Shown here piece after piece: positions 1-7,850 of a DNA stretch of 64,000 nucleotides. The notes under the pieces were generated by a model that saw nothing but the letters and a program-made list of their open reading frames with translations, did no database searches and was not told where the DNA came from. How positions within the stretch are numbered: the first letter of the stretch is position 1; each line of letters starts with the position of its first letter. The translations under genes were made by a program, and so were the position numbers. The stretch spans positions 3,423,022 to 3,487,021 of the forward strand of contig OY282376.1 in NCBI GenBank assembly GCA_958295845.1, read 5' to 3'. Source of the stretch: Caldilineaceae bacterium. Lineage in GTDB: Bacteria > Chloroflexota > Anaerolineae > Caldilineales > Caldilineaceae.

Positions 1-1276
1 GGGCCACATTGCTGGCAAACACGGCGCCCAGCAGGGCGATACCTGCTGTCTGGCCCATCATTCTGGTCAGTCCTATCATGCCCGAGGCGACGCCCAGACG
101 CGCCCGAGGGGCGACAGCCATGATTACTGTACTATTGGGGCTCATGAACAGGCCGATGCCAACGCCCATGGGCAACATGCGTACAAGAAAGCCCATTTGG
201 CCGATGTCCTGATAGGACGTACTTGCTGTGAGGAATCCGATCACGAGAGCGGCGAGGCCCAGAAGAGTGACGCGATGGGCACCGATCCGATCGGCGAGAT
301 AGCCGGCCGCCGGGGCAACCAGCGCGATTTCGATCGAGACGATCGCCATCACGAACCCCACTTGAAGAATGGTCAGGCCAAGCGCGAATTGCATGAAAAA
401 CGGCATCAGGAATGTCACGCCTGAGGTAGCGATCGCGGCGAGTCCTGCCAGGGCAATGTGGAGACTGAATGGGCGGTTGCGAAAGAGCGCAAAGTCAAGA
501 ACAGGATGCGCGACGCGCCGTTCCACCCAGAAAAATGCAGCGACCCCGATGGCGCTGGCAATAAAGAGAAGCAGCACATAGGTGTGAACGAATCCCACCT
601 GTTGGCCGTAGGTCAGACCGAGCGAGAAGGCGAACATGGTCGCGCCGATTAGCGCGGCTCCCCAGAGATCAAACTGTTGGGTTGTACCTGTGGGAAGCAG
701 GGCGGGAATGTAGCGGGCCGCTAGCAGAGCGGCCAGGAGACCACACGGTACAAGCAGGAAGAAGCCGACCCGCCAGCCAAACTCTCCGATCAGATAGCCA
801 CCGAGGGTTGGGCCTACGAAGTGACCAAAAGAGTTGGCGCCGGCGGAGATGCCGAGTACGCGGCCCTTCTCTTCGTCGGGGAAGACCTCGGAGACTATCG
901 CCAAGGAAAGGACAGTGACGACCGCTGCCCCGGTGGATTGAAGGACGCGGAAACCGATCAGGAAGTAGACGTTTGGGGAAAGCGCGCAGAGCAGAGAAGA
1001 GAGCGCAAAGCAGAGCAGTCCGGCAATATAGATGCGTCTCTTACCGAACATGTCGGCCAGGCGGCCAACGCTCAGAATCACTACGGTCAGTGTGATCTGG
1101 AAGCTGAGAAGAACCCACTGAATTGTGGCGAAGTCGGTCTGCAGTTCCTGTGACAGGGTCGGCAGGGCTGCCTGGATGATGCTGTGATTCAGAGCGTGAA
1201 CCAGAAGCCCTGCAATGACAGCCAGCAGGGCTGCCCACTTGCGGACAGACCCTCCGGATGAATCATCCTTATACAT
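1..1276 (-). CDS. MFS drug-efflux-type transporter (DHA2/EmrB-like), 3' end off the window
   Basis: Integral membrane transporter expected to export a small compound by proton antiport. I translated the minus strand from an ATG at 1276; the frame stays open to the window edge, giving about 425 residues of alternating hydrophobic helices. It carries MFS loop motifs: GRLADMFGKRR after the second helix and GxxxGPxxGG near helix 5 (GHFVGPTLGGY), the latter typical of antiporters. A VERR-type cytoplasmic linker sits mid-protein and LxPMGVGIGLFMSP precedes the edge. The length and motifs fit the 14-helix DHA2 family, but the C-terminus is missing, so helix number cannot be settled. It is the last gene seen in the long minus-strand run; 97 bp separate it from the M20 peptidase gene. 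The substrate is unknown. Confidence 0.85.
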   Translation of the reverse strand, partial: MYKDDSSGGSVRKWAALLAVIAGLLVHALNHSIIQAALPTLSQELQTDFATIQWVLLSFQITLTVVILSVGRLADMFGKRRIYIAGLLCFALSSLLCALSPNVYFLIGFRVLQSTGAAVVTVLSLAIVSEVFPDEEKGRVLGISAGANSFGHFVGPTLGGYLIGEFGWRVGFFLLVPCGLLAALLAARYIPALLPTGTTQQFDLWGAALIGATMFAFSLGLTYGQQVGFVHTYVLLLFIASAIGVAAFFWVERRVAHPVLDFALFRNRPFSLHIALAGLAAIATSGVTFLMPFFMQFALGLTILQVGFVMAIVSIEIALVAPAAGYLADRIGAHRVTLLGLAALVIGFLTASTSYQDIGQMGFLVRMLPMGVGIGLFMSPNSTVIMAVAPRARLGVASGMIGLTRMMGQTAGIALLGAVFASNVA

Positions 1277-1373
1277 TGAGCGCCCAGGCCTGGCCCGAAG
1301 CAGGCATTCCAGCTTTGCTCGCACACGGTTATATGGGAGGAGTTATTCAGTTCGAAGTCTACTCTTGCCAGCT

Positions 1374-2726
1374 TTACAGGCTGCCTATCGCGTTAATCAG
1401 GTGGCCTGTGTAGAGAATGGAACGCATGTAATCTTCGACGTAAATGTTCTCGTTGGGTGCGTGCAGGTTTGAATTGGGGTTTCCTACGCCGCCGCCCGAG
1501 ATGCCGGGAATGCCGAACGTTCCGCACAGCTGGTACATTGGCCCGCCGCCAGCCGACGACGGGTAGACAACCGGTTCGGCGCCGAAGATGTCACGGGCCA
1601 CTGAGATGCTCGCCTTTACCCAGGGGTGTTCAACCGGCGACCGATACGGCCACAGTTGGGCCAGCAGCTCTACATTGACGTCTGTGAATCCTCGCCGGTC
1701 CAGGTGCTCCCGCACGAGTCGCAGAACGAGTTCTGGATTCAGGTCCGGGACCAAGCGGAAATCTACTTTGGCAGACGCCTGGTTGGGAAGGACGGTCTTC
1801 AGACCGGGGCCTGTGTAACCGGTCAGAAAGCCGCAGATTGTGCAGGTTGGATCAAACAGGAGTTGCTTGACAACATCGGGCCCGGTTGCGTCCTTCAGGA
1901 AGGAATTGATGCCGAAGTCCTGTTTGGACTCTTCTTCATCAAATGGGATACCGCGGAGGTATTCCCACTCCTCTTCAGTTGGCTTGACAACGTGGTCCAT
2001 CAGCCCGTCGACGGTAATATTTTCGTTCTCGTCTTTGAGGCTGGCGAGGGCCCAGATGAGGCGCCAGGCGGGATTGCCGACGATGGGGGCGTTCATGGAG
2101 TGGAGGTCGCTGCTTGCGCCACTGACTGAGAGGCCGAGGTAGGCGATTCCCTTCATTCCAAGTGAGATGACCGGTCTGCCGGCGCCGTCCCTCCGTCCCC
2201 CCTCCCAAAGGCAGGCGTCTGCACCGGCCAAGAGCTCCTTGTTTTCCTCGACGAAGCGGCCCAGGTTGGGGCTGCCAATCTCTTCCTCGCCTTCAACGAT
2301 CCACTTGATTCGAAACGGAAGCTCACCAATCTCCTTCTGGTAGGCTTCGATGGCCTGGACGCGGGCCATCCACGGACCCTTGTTGTCGGACACGCCGCGT
2401 GCCCAGACGCGGCCGTCGCGGATTTCGGCGTCGAAGGGACCGGAGTCCCACAGATCGAGCGGCTCGGGCGGCTGCACGTCGTAGTGGTTGTAGATCATGA
2501 GCGTTTTGTCGCCGGATCCCATTTCGCCGTAGACGACTGGCGCTCCTCCTTCGACCTGGATTACCTGGGAATCGAACCCAACGCCTTGCAAGCGGTCCCT
2601 GACCCAATCGGCGGTCTCTTCTATTCCTATTCCCTGCGCGATGATGCTCGGCTTGCGGCAAAACTCCTGTAGCTCGGCAAGAAAGCGTTCCTGGTTGGCT
2701 TGGACGTTGGCCTCGAATCGGTCCAT
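1374..2726 (-). CDS. M20 family metallopeptidase (dipeptidase/deacylase)
   Basis: Cytoplasmic di-zinc hydrolase of the M20 family (carnosinase/DapE/ArgE relatives) that cleaves dipeptides or N-acyl amino acids. 450 residues, normal for the CNDP-like branch. The metal and catalytic residues are visible: His81 in NHYDVQ, Asp83 two residues on, bridging Asp114 in GVSDNKG, general base and ligand in VEGEEEIGS (Glu147/Glu148), Asp/Glu ligands in the WEGGRRD stretch near 175-180, and the last His near 422 in HAPNE. The dimerisation domain lies between. Start ATG has GAGGAG six bases upstream. It follows the racemase-family gene on the same strand, with a stem-loop between them. The exact substrate cannot be read from sequence; a peptide or N-acyl compound brought in by the upstream Opp-type transporter is the natural guess. 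Confidence 0.9.
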   Translation of the reverse strand: MDRFEANVQANQERFLAELQEFCRKPSIIAQGIGIEETADWVRDRLQGVGFDSQVIQVEGGAPVVYGEMGSGDKTLMIYNHYDVQPPEPLDLWDSGPFDAEIRDGRVWARGVSDNKGPWMARVQAIEAYQKEIGELPFRIKWIVEGEEEIGSPNLGRFVEENKELLAGADACLWEGGRRDGAGRPVISLGMKGIAYLGLSVSGASSDLHSMNAPIVGNPAWRLIWALASLKDENENITVDGLMDHVVKPTEEEWEYLRGIPFDEEESKQDFGINSFLKDATGPDVVKQLLFDPTCTICGFLTGYTGPGLKTVLPNQASAKVDFRLVPDLNPELVLRLVREHLDRRGFTDVNVELLAQLWPYRSPVEHPWVKASISVARDIFGAEPVVYPSSAGGGPMYQLCGTFGIPGISGGGVGNPNSNLHAPNENIYVEDYMRSILYTGHLINAIGSL

Positions 2727-2760
2727 GGGGTTCTCCTCAGTTGACGTGCAGGGATACCTC

Positions 2761-2784
2761 GGGGCAGGACGGTGCGCCTGCCCC
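2761..2784 (-). terminator. 8-bp perfect stem-loop between racemase-like and M20 genes
   Basis: GGGGCAGG and CCTGCCCC form a perfect 8-bp stem around an 8-base loop. It lies 35 bp upstream of the M20 start and about 100 bp after the racemase-like gene. No run of T follows on the minus strand, so it may be an intercistronic RNA structure rather than a full intrinsic terminator. Confidence 0.4.
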
Positions 2785-2881
2785 AGATCATGTTTATTTG
2801 GAACTCATCTCGTCCGAAAGACGGCCTACCAATCCCACTTTCGCGGCATGGTACTGCCGCCAATGTACGGCGGCCCCGCAA

Positions 2882-3676
2882 TTAGTTCAGTGAGGGGACG
2901 GCTTCAGGCGATACCGGGAAACGAGAACGTCTGGCGAACGAGAGTTGGAGCTGATACTCCCGGTAGTAGCGGCGGGTGGCGGCAACCATTTCGATATACT
3001 TGAGAGCGGTTACCATCGGGTCGAGCACGGTGACAGGCACGGCGCGCGCGACGGGTTCAAGCAGTCCGGACCAGAGGGTGCATGCAAAGAAGACTGCGTC
3101 GGCGCCATCTTCCTCCAGCGCGAGCCTGGCCTGTTCGACGCCCTCTTCGCGGGCTGCCCGGTCCATTTCGGCCACTACGAGGCGGCGCAGTTCCGACTCA
3201 TCCTGCTCGAATAGCCGCATTGACATTTCAGGATCGGGATGGGCGAAGTGTGCCTCGCGCACGGAAGCCAGCCAGGGAGCCATATTGTATCTGTGGACCA
3301 GGTGGTTCCAGGAGCCGCTATTCTTGTTCCCGGCAATGATCGTAACCCGGCCTAGAGCGGGGGCAGTGTGTGCCAGCGCTTCGAAGGGGCCGGAGACGGG
3401 GATATTGACGAGTTTCTTAGCGTCTTCTACACCTGGGTCTGCACAGCAGCCTATCGATATTCCATCGAAACCTTCTTGCTCGCCTTCGACGACCGCTTGA
3501 AGGAGCTGGTTTGTGAAGTAAGACGCGGGCGGCAGATAGGGGGTCTTGGGCACGTTGCGCAGGCTGCGCACTATGAGCTCGGTATCCGGGCAGGCGGCGG
3601 GCTTGAGAATATTGTAGGTGTACTCGTCGTACATGTCTGTCCCAAGCGGATTGATGTACAGGATTCGGGTTGTCAT
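2882..3676 (-). CDS. Asp/Glu/hydantoin racemase family protein
   Basis: Cofactor-independent racemase or isomerase fold with two catalytic cysteines. The frame is open further upstream, but ATG at 3676 is preceded by AGGAGA at the right distance and begins MTTRILYINPLG, the usual N-terminal strand of hydantoin racemases; this gives 264 residues. The two expected cysteines appear in ISIGCCADPGVEDAK (followed by PVSGPFEA, the family signature) and in VFFACTLWSG. The family includes hydantoin racemase, aspartate racemase, arylmalonate decarboxylase and maleate cis-trans isomerase (NicE), and sequence alone does not separate these. It sits between an MFS permease gene and an M20 peptidase gene on one strand, so it probably handles a D/L-amino-acid derivative or a dicarboxylic intermediate of the same pathway. 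Confidence 0.85.
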   Translation of the reverse strand: MTTRILYINPLGTDMYDEYTYNILKPAACPDTELIVRSLRNVPKTPYLPPASYFTNQLLQAVVEGEQEGFDGISIGCCADPGVEDAKKLVNIPVSGPFEALAHTAPALGRVTIIAGNKNSGSWNHLVHRYNMAPWLASVREAHFAHPDPEMSMRLFEQDESELRRLVVAEMDRAAREEGVEQARLALEEDGADAVFFACTLWSGLLEPVARAVPVTVLDPMVTALKYIEMVAATRRYYREYQLQLSFARRSRFPVSPEAVPSLN

Positions 3677-3770
3677 GAAACTTCTCCTTGCTGAAAATGG
3701 GTCTTCACATGCGGCGGAACCGCCGCTTTGACCGGTTGGACAAAAGTCTAGTTCATATTGGCGAATGCAC

Positions 3771-5033
3771 TCAAGTAGAAGGGCGTTGAATGACCTTGCG
3801 AAGCCGGGCTCCAAATTTTTGTCTGAACTCCGGCAGGAAAAACGAGCCCAAGCCGGTCAGCAAGGCCAGCCCGGCAAGGGCGTACATGCTGGCGTTCAGT
3901 CCGAAAACATCGCCTAACATCCCGATTGGGGTTACAAACAGCGCACCGATCCCCCACACCATGCCCATCATCACGCCGGAGGCCATTGCCATCTGGCCTG
4001 GCGCGAGTTCCTGAGCTAGTACGGTGGCAACAGGCTGGCTTGCGAACAGAGACATACCGGCCACGATTAACATCAGCAGGCTCAGTATGCCGTCTGTTCT
4101 GACAAAGGCAAAGATTGATACGGCGGAAATCAGGAGGGAAAGCGCGATGACCCACGAGCCGGAATAGCGGTCAGACATATGACCGCCAAGCAGTCCCCCC
4201 AGAGCGCCGAAAAGGGAAAGCGCGGAAAGGCCGAGGCCGCCGATGACAAGGGTGACGGCGCGATTGTCGACCAGGAAGATAGGCAGAAAGGTTCTGAAGC
4301 CGCCCCAGATTGCGGCGCGGAAGGTCATCAGTACGGCAAGGAGAATCAACGGGCCGATGAAAGCCTGGGCTGCTGAAGTCAGCCGACTTCCATCTTTGGC
4401 TTTGGTTTCGGGCGGCCTCGGCTCTTTAGGAACGTCCACGCCGATGAAATAGTAGATGGCAGCGGCCGCCAGCAGCCCGAAGGGAATCATCAGGTAGGTG
4501 GACTCAAGACCGAACAGTGTGACAATGCCGACGCTGAGCAGAGGGCCGACGGCTATGCCGATGTTGCCGGCGAACGCGAAGATGGACATTGCGGTTGCGT
4601 GCCTGCCGCCGGAGGTGGCACGTACCATCATCGCCGCGTGCGGATGGAAGATGGCGTTGCTGAAGCGTCCAAAGACGACACAGACCATAAGCAGCGTATA
4701 GGTCGGCGCGAGGCCGATAAAGCTCATGCCTATCGCCGCGCCTATCAGTCCCAGAACCATGAACCAGGCGCGGGGGAAGCGGTCGACCAGCCAGCCGATG
4801 AAGGGTTGGACGGGCATCAGCATGAAACTGGAGAGGGAGGTAAAGAACCCCACGTCGGTCAGGGTCAGCGACATTCGGTCGATGAGCAGAGGCCACAGGG
4901 GGATGAGGGTGGCGTAGTACATATCGCCCACGAGGTGACCGAAAGAGAGGACGCCGAGTTTGAACTTATCAAGTTTGACGGGCTGGGCGGGGGCCGCCTG
5001 CGGCAGCGTTCCCACGTTGACGTCGGAACTCAA
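3771..5033 (-). CDS. MFS transporter, fosmidomycin-resistance (Fsr)-like
   Basis: Twelve-helix major facilitator, 420 residues. Helix 2-3 loop reads GWLVDRFPR; the helix 4-5 segment FGRFSNAIFHPHAA matches the FHP motif of Fsr-like transporters, and a second GHMSDRYSG loop marks the start of the C-terminal half. The N-terminal 25 residues are soluble. The start is TTG at 5033: no ATG or GTG lies between it and the first helix, and GGAAGGGATA stands upstream at a slightly long distance. The gene is between the deacylase gene (5117) and the racemase-family gene (3676) on the same strand. The family exports drugs or small metabolites; here it may instead move the pathway's substrate or product. 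Substrate is unknown. Confidence 0.85.
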   Translation of the reverse strand: MSSDVNVGTLPQAAPAQPVKLDKFKLGVLSFGHLVGDMYYATLIPLWPLLIDRMSLTLTDVGFFTSLSSFMLMPVQPFIGWLVDRFPRAWFMVLGLIGAAIGMSFIGLAPTYTLLMVCVVFGRFSNAIFHPHAAMMVRATSGGRHATAMSIFAFAGNIGIAVGPLLSVGIVTLFGLESTYLMIPFGLLAAAAIYYFIGVDVPKEPRPPETKAKDGSRLTSAAQAFIGPLILLAVLMTFRAAIWGGFRTFLPIFLVDNRAVTLVIGGLGLSALSLFGALGGLLGGHMSDRYSGSWVIALSLLISAVSIFAFVRTDGILSLLMLIVAGMSLFASQPVATVLAQELAPGQMAMASGVMMGMVWGIGALFVTPIGMLGDVFGLNASMYALAGLALLTGLGSFFLPEFRQKFGARLRKVIQRPST

Positions 5034-5116
5034 GTTGCGTTATCCCTTCCGATGCAGGTCACCTAAATGAACGAAGTGATCTTTAACTCTGTCGATGTAG
5101 AGCCAGCCACTCATTC

Positions 5117-6118
5117 TCAGCGTTCGCGGAAGGTAAAGGCGATCTGGGTGCCTTCGGGAACTACCTGTGTGTACCCGACGCCACCGGTAAAGGACCAGCA
5201 GTAACCGTCGTAGGGCATTTTGACTTCCTCGATGAGGTCTCCCCAGACGTCCATCATGTCGACGGCGACGTCTCCTTCGCGCAGAAAGGTTCCTGGGGGA
5301 TGCTTGATCCACATCAGGCCGCCCTTGTGGGAGGTGAGGCGATCGGCCATATAGAAGTCGCCCTGCATCGGCGTTGTTGCCTGGGCAACGATGTCGCCCT
5401 CCAGCATGCCGATGGCCTTCATGACATTGGTGATTCCAATCTGGCCGGAGTTGATATTGTCTTCCCAGAGGAAGAAGTCGGCAATCAGCTCGGGCGTCAT
5501 GGAGGGTATGCCATGCGCCAACGAACTGCCGACGACGCCGGTCGCGGAACGGCCGGGTGAATCGATCACGGTAAATCCCCAGGCCTCGGCCATTTTTTCC
5601 ATTTCGGCCAGCACAGTTTCGTCGGGGCAGGCGTCGCGTCGAATCAAGGTGAAGGGGATGGCATCGGGTGGATTCGAATGGACGTCGATGGAGTGGGTCG
5701 CGACTTTGATCGCCTCTCCGATGACGCCGGCGAGGCGCAAGGTCACTGTGCCGCCTGAGTCGGCCGGCCACATTGGGGCGGAGGACATGTTGATGCCGTC
5801 ACCTGTGGGTGCGATGACGGGAGAGAAGTAGGAGCCGACCTGAAATGCGAAGGGGTTGCCGACGGTGATGGCAACCAGACGACCCTTTAGTTGCGTGGGG
5901 TCAGTGGCATTCACGGTCTTGAGGAGGGCACCGGTTCCGTTGATTTCGGTTCCGTGGATGGAGGCGGTGACGACGAGCGTGGGCCCATCCTCGACGCCGT
6001 TGACGATCACGACTGGCACACCAACTTTGTTGCCGTCGGCCAAGGTGACATGGCCGAGGTGTCCTTTCACGACTTCACCCGGTGCGGCGCTCAGGCCTGC
6101 TAGTTCAAAGTTTGCCAT
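5117..6118 (-). CDS. Succinylglutamate desuccinylase/aspartoacylase family (M14-like) deacylase
   Basis: Zinc carboxypeptidase-fold hydrolase that removes an acyl group from an N-acyl amino acid or related amide. 333 residues. Zinc ligands are in ASIHGTEINGTG (HxxE) and in SIDVHSNPPDA (second His), with the start of the fold at GxLxxVTLADG. The N-terminal part (GHLGHVTLADGNKVGVPVVIVNG) is a beta-rich segment seen in the predicted-deacylase branch of this family. ATG at 6118 follows AAGGAG at nine bases. Its place between a MATE-like exporter and an MFS permease, near an M20 peptidase, argues for step-wise removal of amide-linked groups from an imported molecule. It could be annotated only as a family member; I cannot say which acyl group it removes. 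Confidence 0.85.
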   Translation of the reverse strand: MANFELAGLSAAPGEVVKGHLGHVTLADGNKVGVPVVIVNGVEDGPTLVVTASIHGTEINGTGALLKTVNATDPTQLKGRLVAITVGNPFAFQVGSYFSPVIAPTGDGINMSSAPMWPADSGGTVTLRLAGVIGEAIKVATHSIDVHSNPPDAIPFTLIRRDACPDETVLAEMEKMAEAWGFTVIDSPGRSATGVVGSSLAHGIPSMTPELIADFFLWEDNINSGQIGITNVMKAIGMLEGDIVAQATTPMQGDFYMADRLTSHKGGLMWIKHPPGTFLREGDVAVDMMDVWGDLIEEVKMPYDGYCWSFTGGVGYTQVVPEGTQIAFTFRER

Positions 6119-6241
6119 TAGAAAAGCTCCTTAATAGCTATTTACGCGTGGAGGACCGATTAAAGTTTTCGGCTCGACCCTCGGGCGGGGCGCGCCGTGA
6201 ATGTATTTGTACATCGAATCGAGCGGTGTCGACTTTTGCCG

Positions 6242-7579
6242 CTAGTGAGCGTGGGTCGGCTGGATGTCCGATAAGGTGTCGGGAGGCCTGTTTGCGGCGT
6301 TCAACACGACGACCTCCACGGCATGGGCGAGTACGACCGACGCCGCGCCGACTACGACGCCCGAAGCCAGCCCAACTGACACACCGATAGTCAGCGCGAG
6401 TAACATGCTGACCAGGTTGACGACCATTCCATACTGAATGAAGCGTGTTTCGTGCCGCTTCATGAGCCTTCCACGGTACAGGTTTTGCCAAGCCAGCAAG
6501 AAGGTAAAGGGAACCATGAACTGAGCGCCCAGTCTTGCCAACGGCTTGATTTCGGCGGGCACGCCAAGGAGAAAAGTGAAGTAGAAATGATCCAATGGGG
6601 TGAAAACCAGCAGGCCCATTGCGAGGCTCAGCAGAGCCCCCGATATCACCACAAACCGCCGCAAGGCCCGGTAGGAGCGCTCGTCCTGGAAGAGGGCGAT
6701 GACGACCTCATGGCATGCGCGCATCGGGCTGGAGAAGAAGAAGCCCAGGCCAAAGGCGACCGGGAAGGCGGACAGTGAGGCAGCCGACATCGCGGAGCGT
6801 GCTATCCCGGCGACAACAAGTGGTCGGGAGATGACTCGCATGACGTCGGTGGCGGCCAGCGGCAGGTAAAACCGCCACAGGCCGGAATAGGTCATGTCAG
6901 CCTCGTTCTGATCAGGAACTTCCTCTTTGGCGAGTATGTGTTCACGAACGATTGGGCGAGCCCACCAGGCGATTACGATGGCTTCGACTATCACGCTCAG
7001 AACCATGGCGAGGCCACCCAGAACCGCGCCAGGAATGCCACCAAACCATACACCGACGGCCATCGTTGCGGACAGAGTGGTCAGCCGGCATACCGTTCCC
7101 ATGGTGATGTGACGGGTGTAGCCATGTCTGATGAGAACGCCTTGCAGGAAGCGGCGCAGACCTATTGCTGCGGGCCACAGTAGAAGCAGCTGCATGGCGG
7201 GCCGGGCAGCGACTGCTACGTCCTCGGTCAGTCCGAGGAGAAGGCGAGTCATTACATGGTAGGCCGGCGTGAAGAATAGCACTGCGCTCACCACGGTCAT
7301 CAGAATTGAAAGATGGAGCATGAAGCGCCACACCAGGTGGTACATGGCGCGATTGCGAACAAGGGCCACCCCAGTGCCCAGCATGTAGATGATGGGGCTT
7401 TCCATGAGGATGGCAATTGGTTGGGCCACGCCGAAGGCGGCCAGCTCAAGCTCCGGTTGGGGCAGACGGGTGATTCCTGCACTTACCACAGGGTCGGCGA
7501 TGCTCATCATCATCCAACTGAGAGCCAGCGGGTACCAGAAGGCGAAGATGTAACGCTGGCTCAGCTTTTTCGGAACCAC
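6242..7579 (-). CDS. MATE-superfamily multidrug/lipid-type exporter, ANKH-like
   Basis: Polytopic membrane protein of 445 residues with about twelve hydrophobic segments and a two-fold repeat. It starts with FWYPLALSWMMMSIADP, the usual first helix of MATE-superfamily members. The stretch FLQGVLIRHGYTRHITMGT resembles the GILLKH segment of the ANKH (progressive ankylosis) branch, so an ANKH-like pyrophosphate or organic-anion exporter is an alternative. The start is GTG at 7579 with no clear Shine-Dalgarno sequence, so the true start could be elsewhere. It lies 271 bp downstream of the solute-binding protein gene, with an inverted repeat between, and upstream of the deacylase gene. Its role in the locus is unknown. 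Confidence 0.75.
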   Translation of the reverse strand: MVPKKLSQRYIFAFWYPLALSWMMMSIADPVVSAGITRLPQPELELAAFGVAQPIAILMESPIIYMLGTGVALVRNRAMYHLVWRFMLHLSILMTVVSAVLFFTPAYHVMTRLLLGLTEDVAVAARPAMQLLLLWPAAIGLRRFLQGVLIRHGYTRHITMGTVCRLTTLSATMAVGVWFGGIPGAVLGGLAMVLSVIVEAIVIAWWARPIVREHILAKEEVPDQNEADMTYSGLWRFYLPLAATDVMRVISRPLVVAGIARSAMSAASLSAFPVAFGLGFFFSSPMRACHEVVIALFQDERSYRALRRFVVISGALLSLAMGLLVFTPLDHFYFTFLLGVPAEIKPLARLGAQFMVPFTFLLAWQNLYRGRLMKRHETRFIQYGMVVNLVSMLLALTIGVSVGLASGVVVGAASVVLAHAVEVVVLNAANRPPDTLSDIQPTHAH

Positions 7580-7624
7580 AGGCTTGGCAGCCCTCTATGG
7601 AACATCTTGTTGGACGCTGAACAG

Positions 7625-7695
7625 GACAGTGCCGGAGACGCTTTCAACTTCGTCACAGGACGGTGAGTCTTGTACATGGTGTCCCCGGCACTGTC
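7625..7695. repeat. 15-bp inverted repeat with one mismatch (arms 7625-7639 and 7681-7695)
   Basis: The arm GACAGTGCCGGAGAC is repeated in inverted form as GTCCCCGGCACTGTC after 41 bases, with one mismatch. It lies in the 271-bp gap between the solute-binding protein gene and the MATE-like gene. The spacer is too long for a simple terminator and no frame crosses it. It may be a miniature palindromic element or remnant of a REP-like unit. Confidence 0.55.
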
Positions 7696-7850
7696 ATTTG
7701 ACTATTTGCTCCTGCATCTCACATCCAAGGCAACCGGCTATGATAGCGAGTGGCCTCAAAGCAGTGCAGGGTCGATCAGAGTACGACCTTGTCCAGCATT
7801 ACTTTCCGAAGGGTCGCATTGCCATTCTCGACTTGCCGCATGGCCCTGGG

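Noticed and set aside
2882..3676. Calling the racemase-family gene nicE (maleate isomerase)
   Set aside because: The NicX-like neighbours make it tempting, but the N-terminus and PVSGPFEA segment look closer to hydantoin racemases, and no other nic gene is present.
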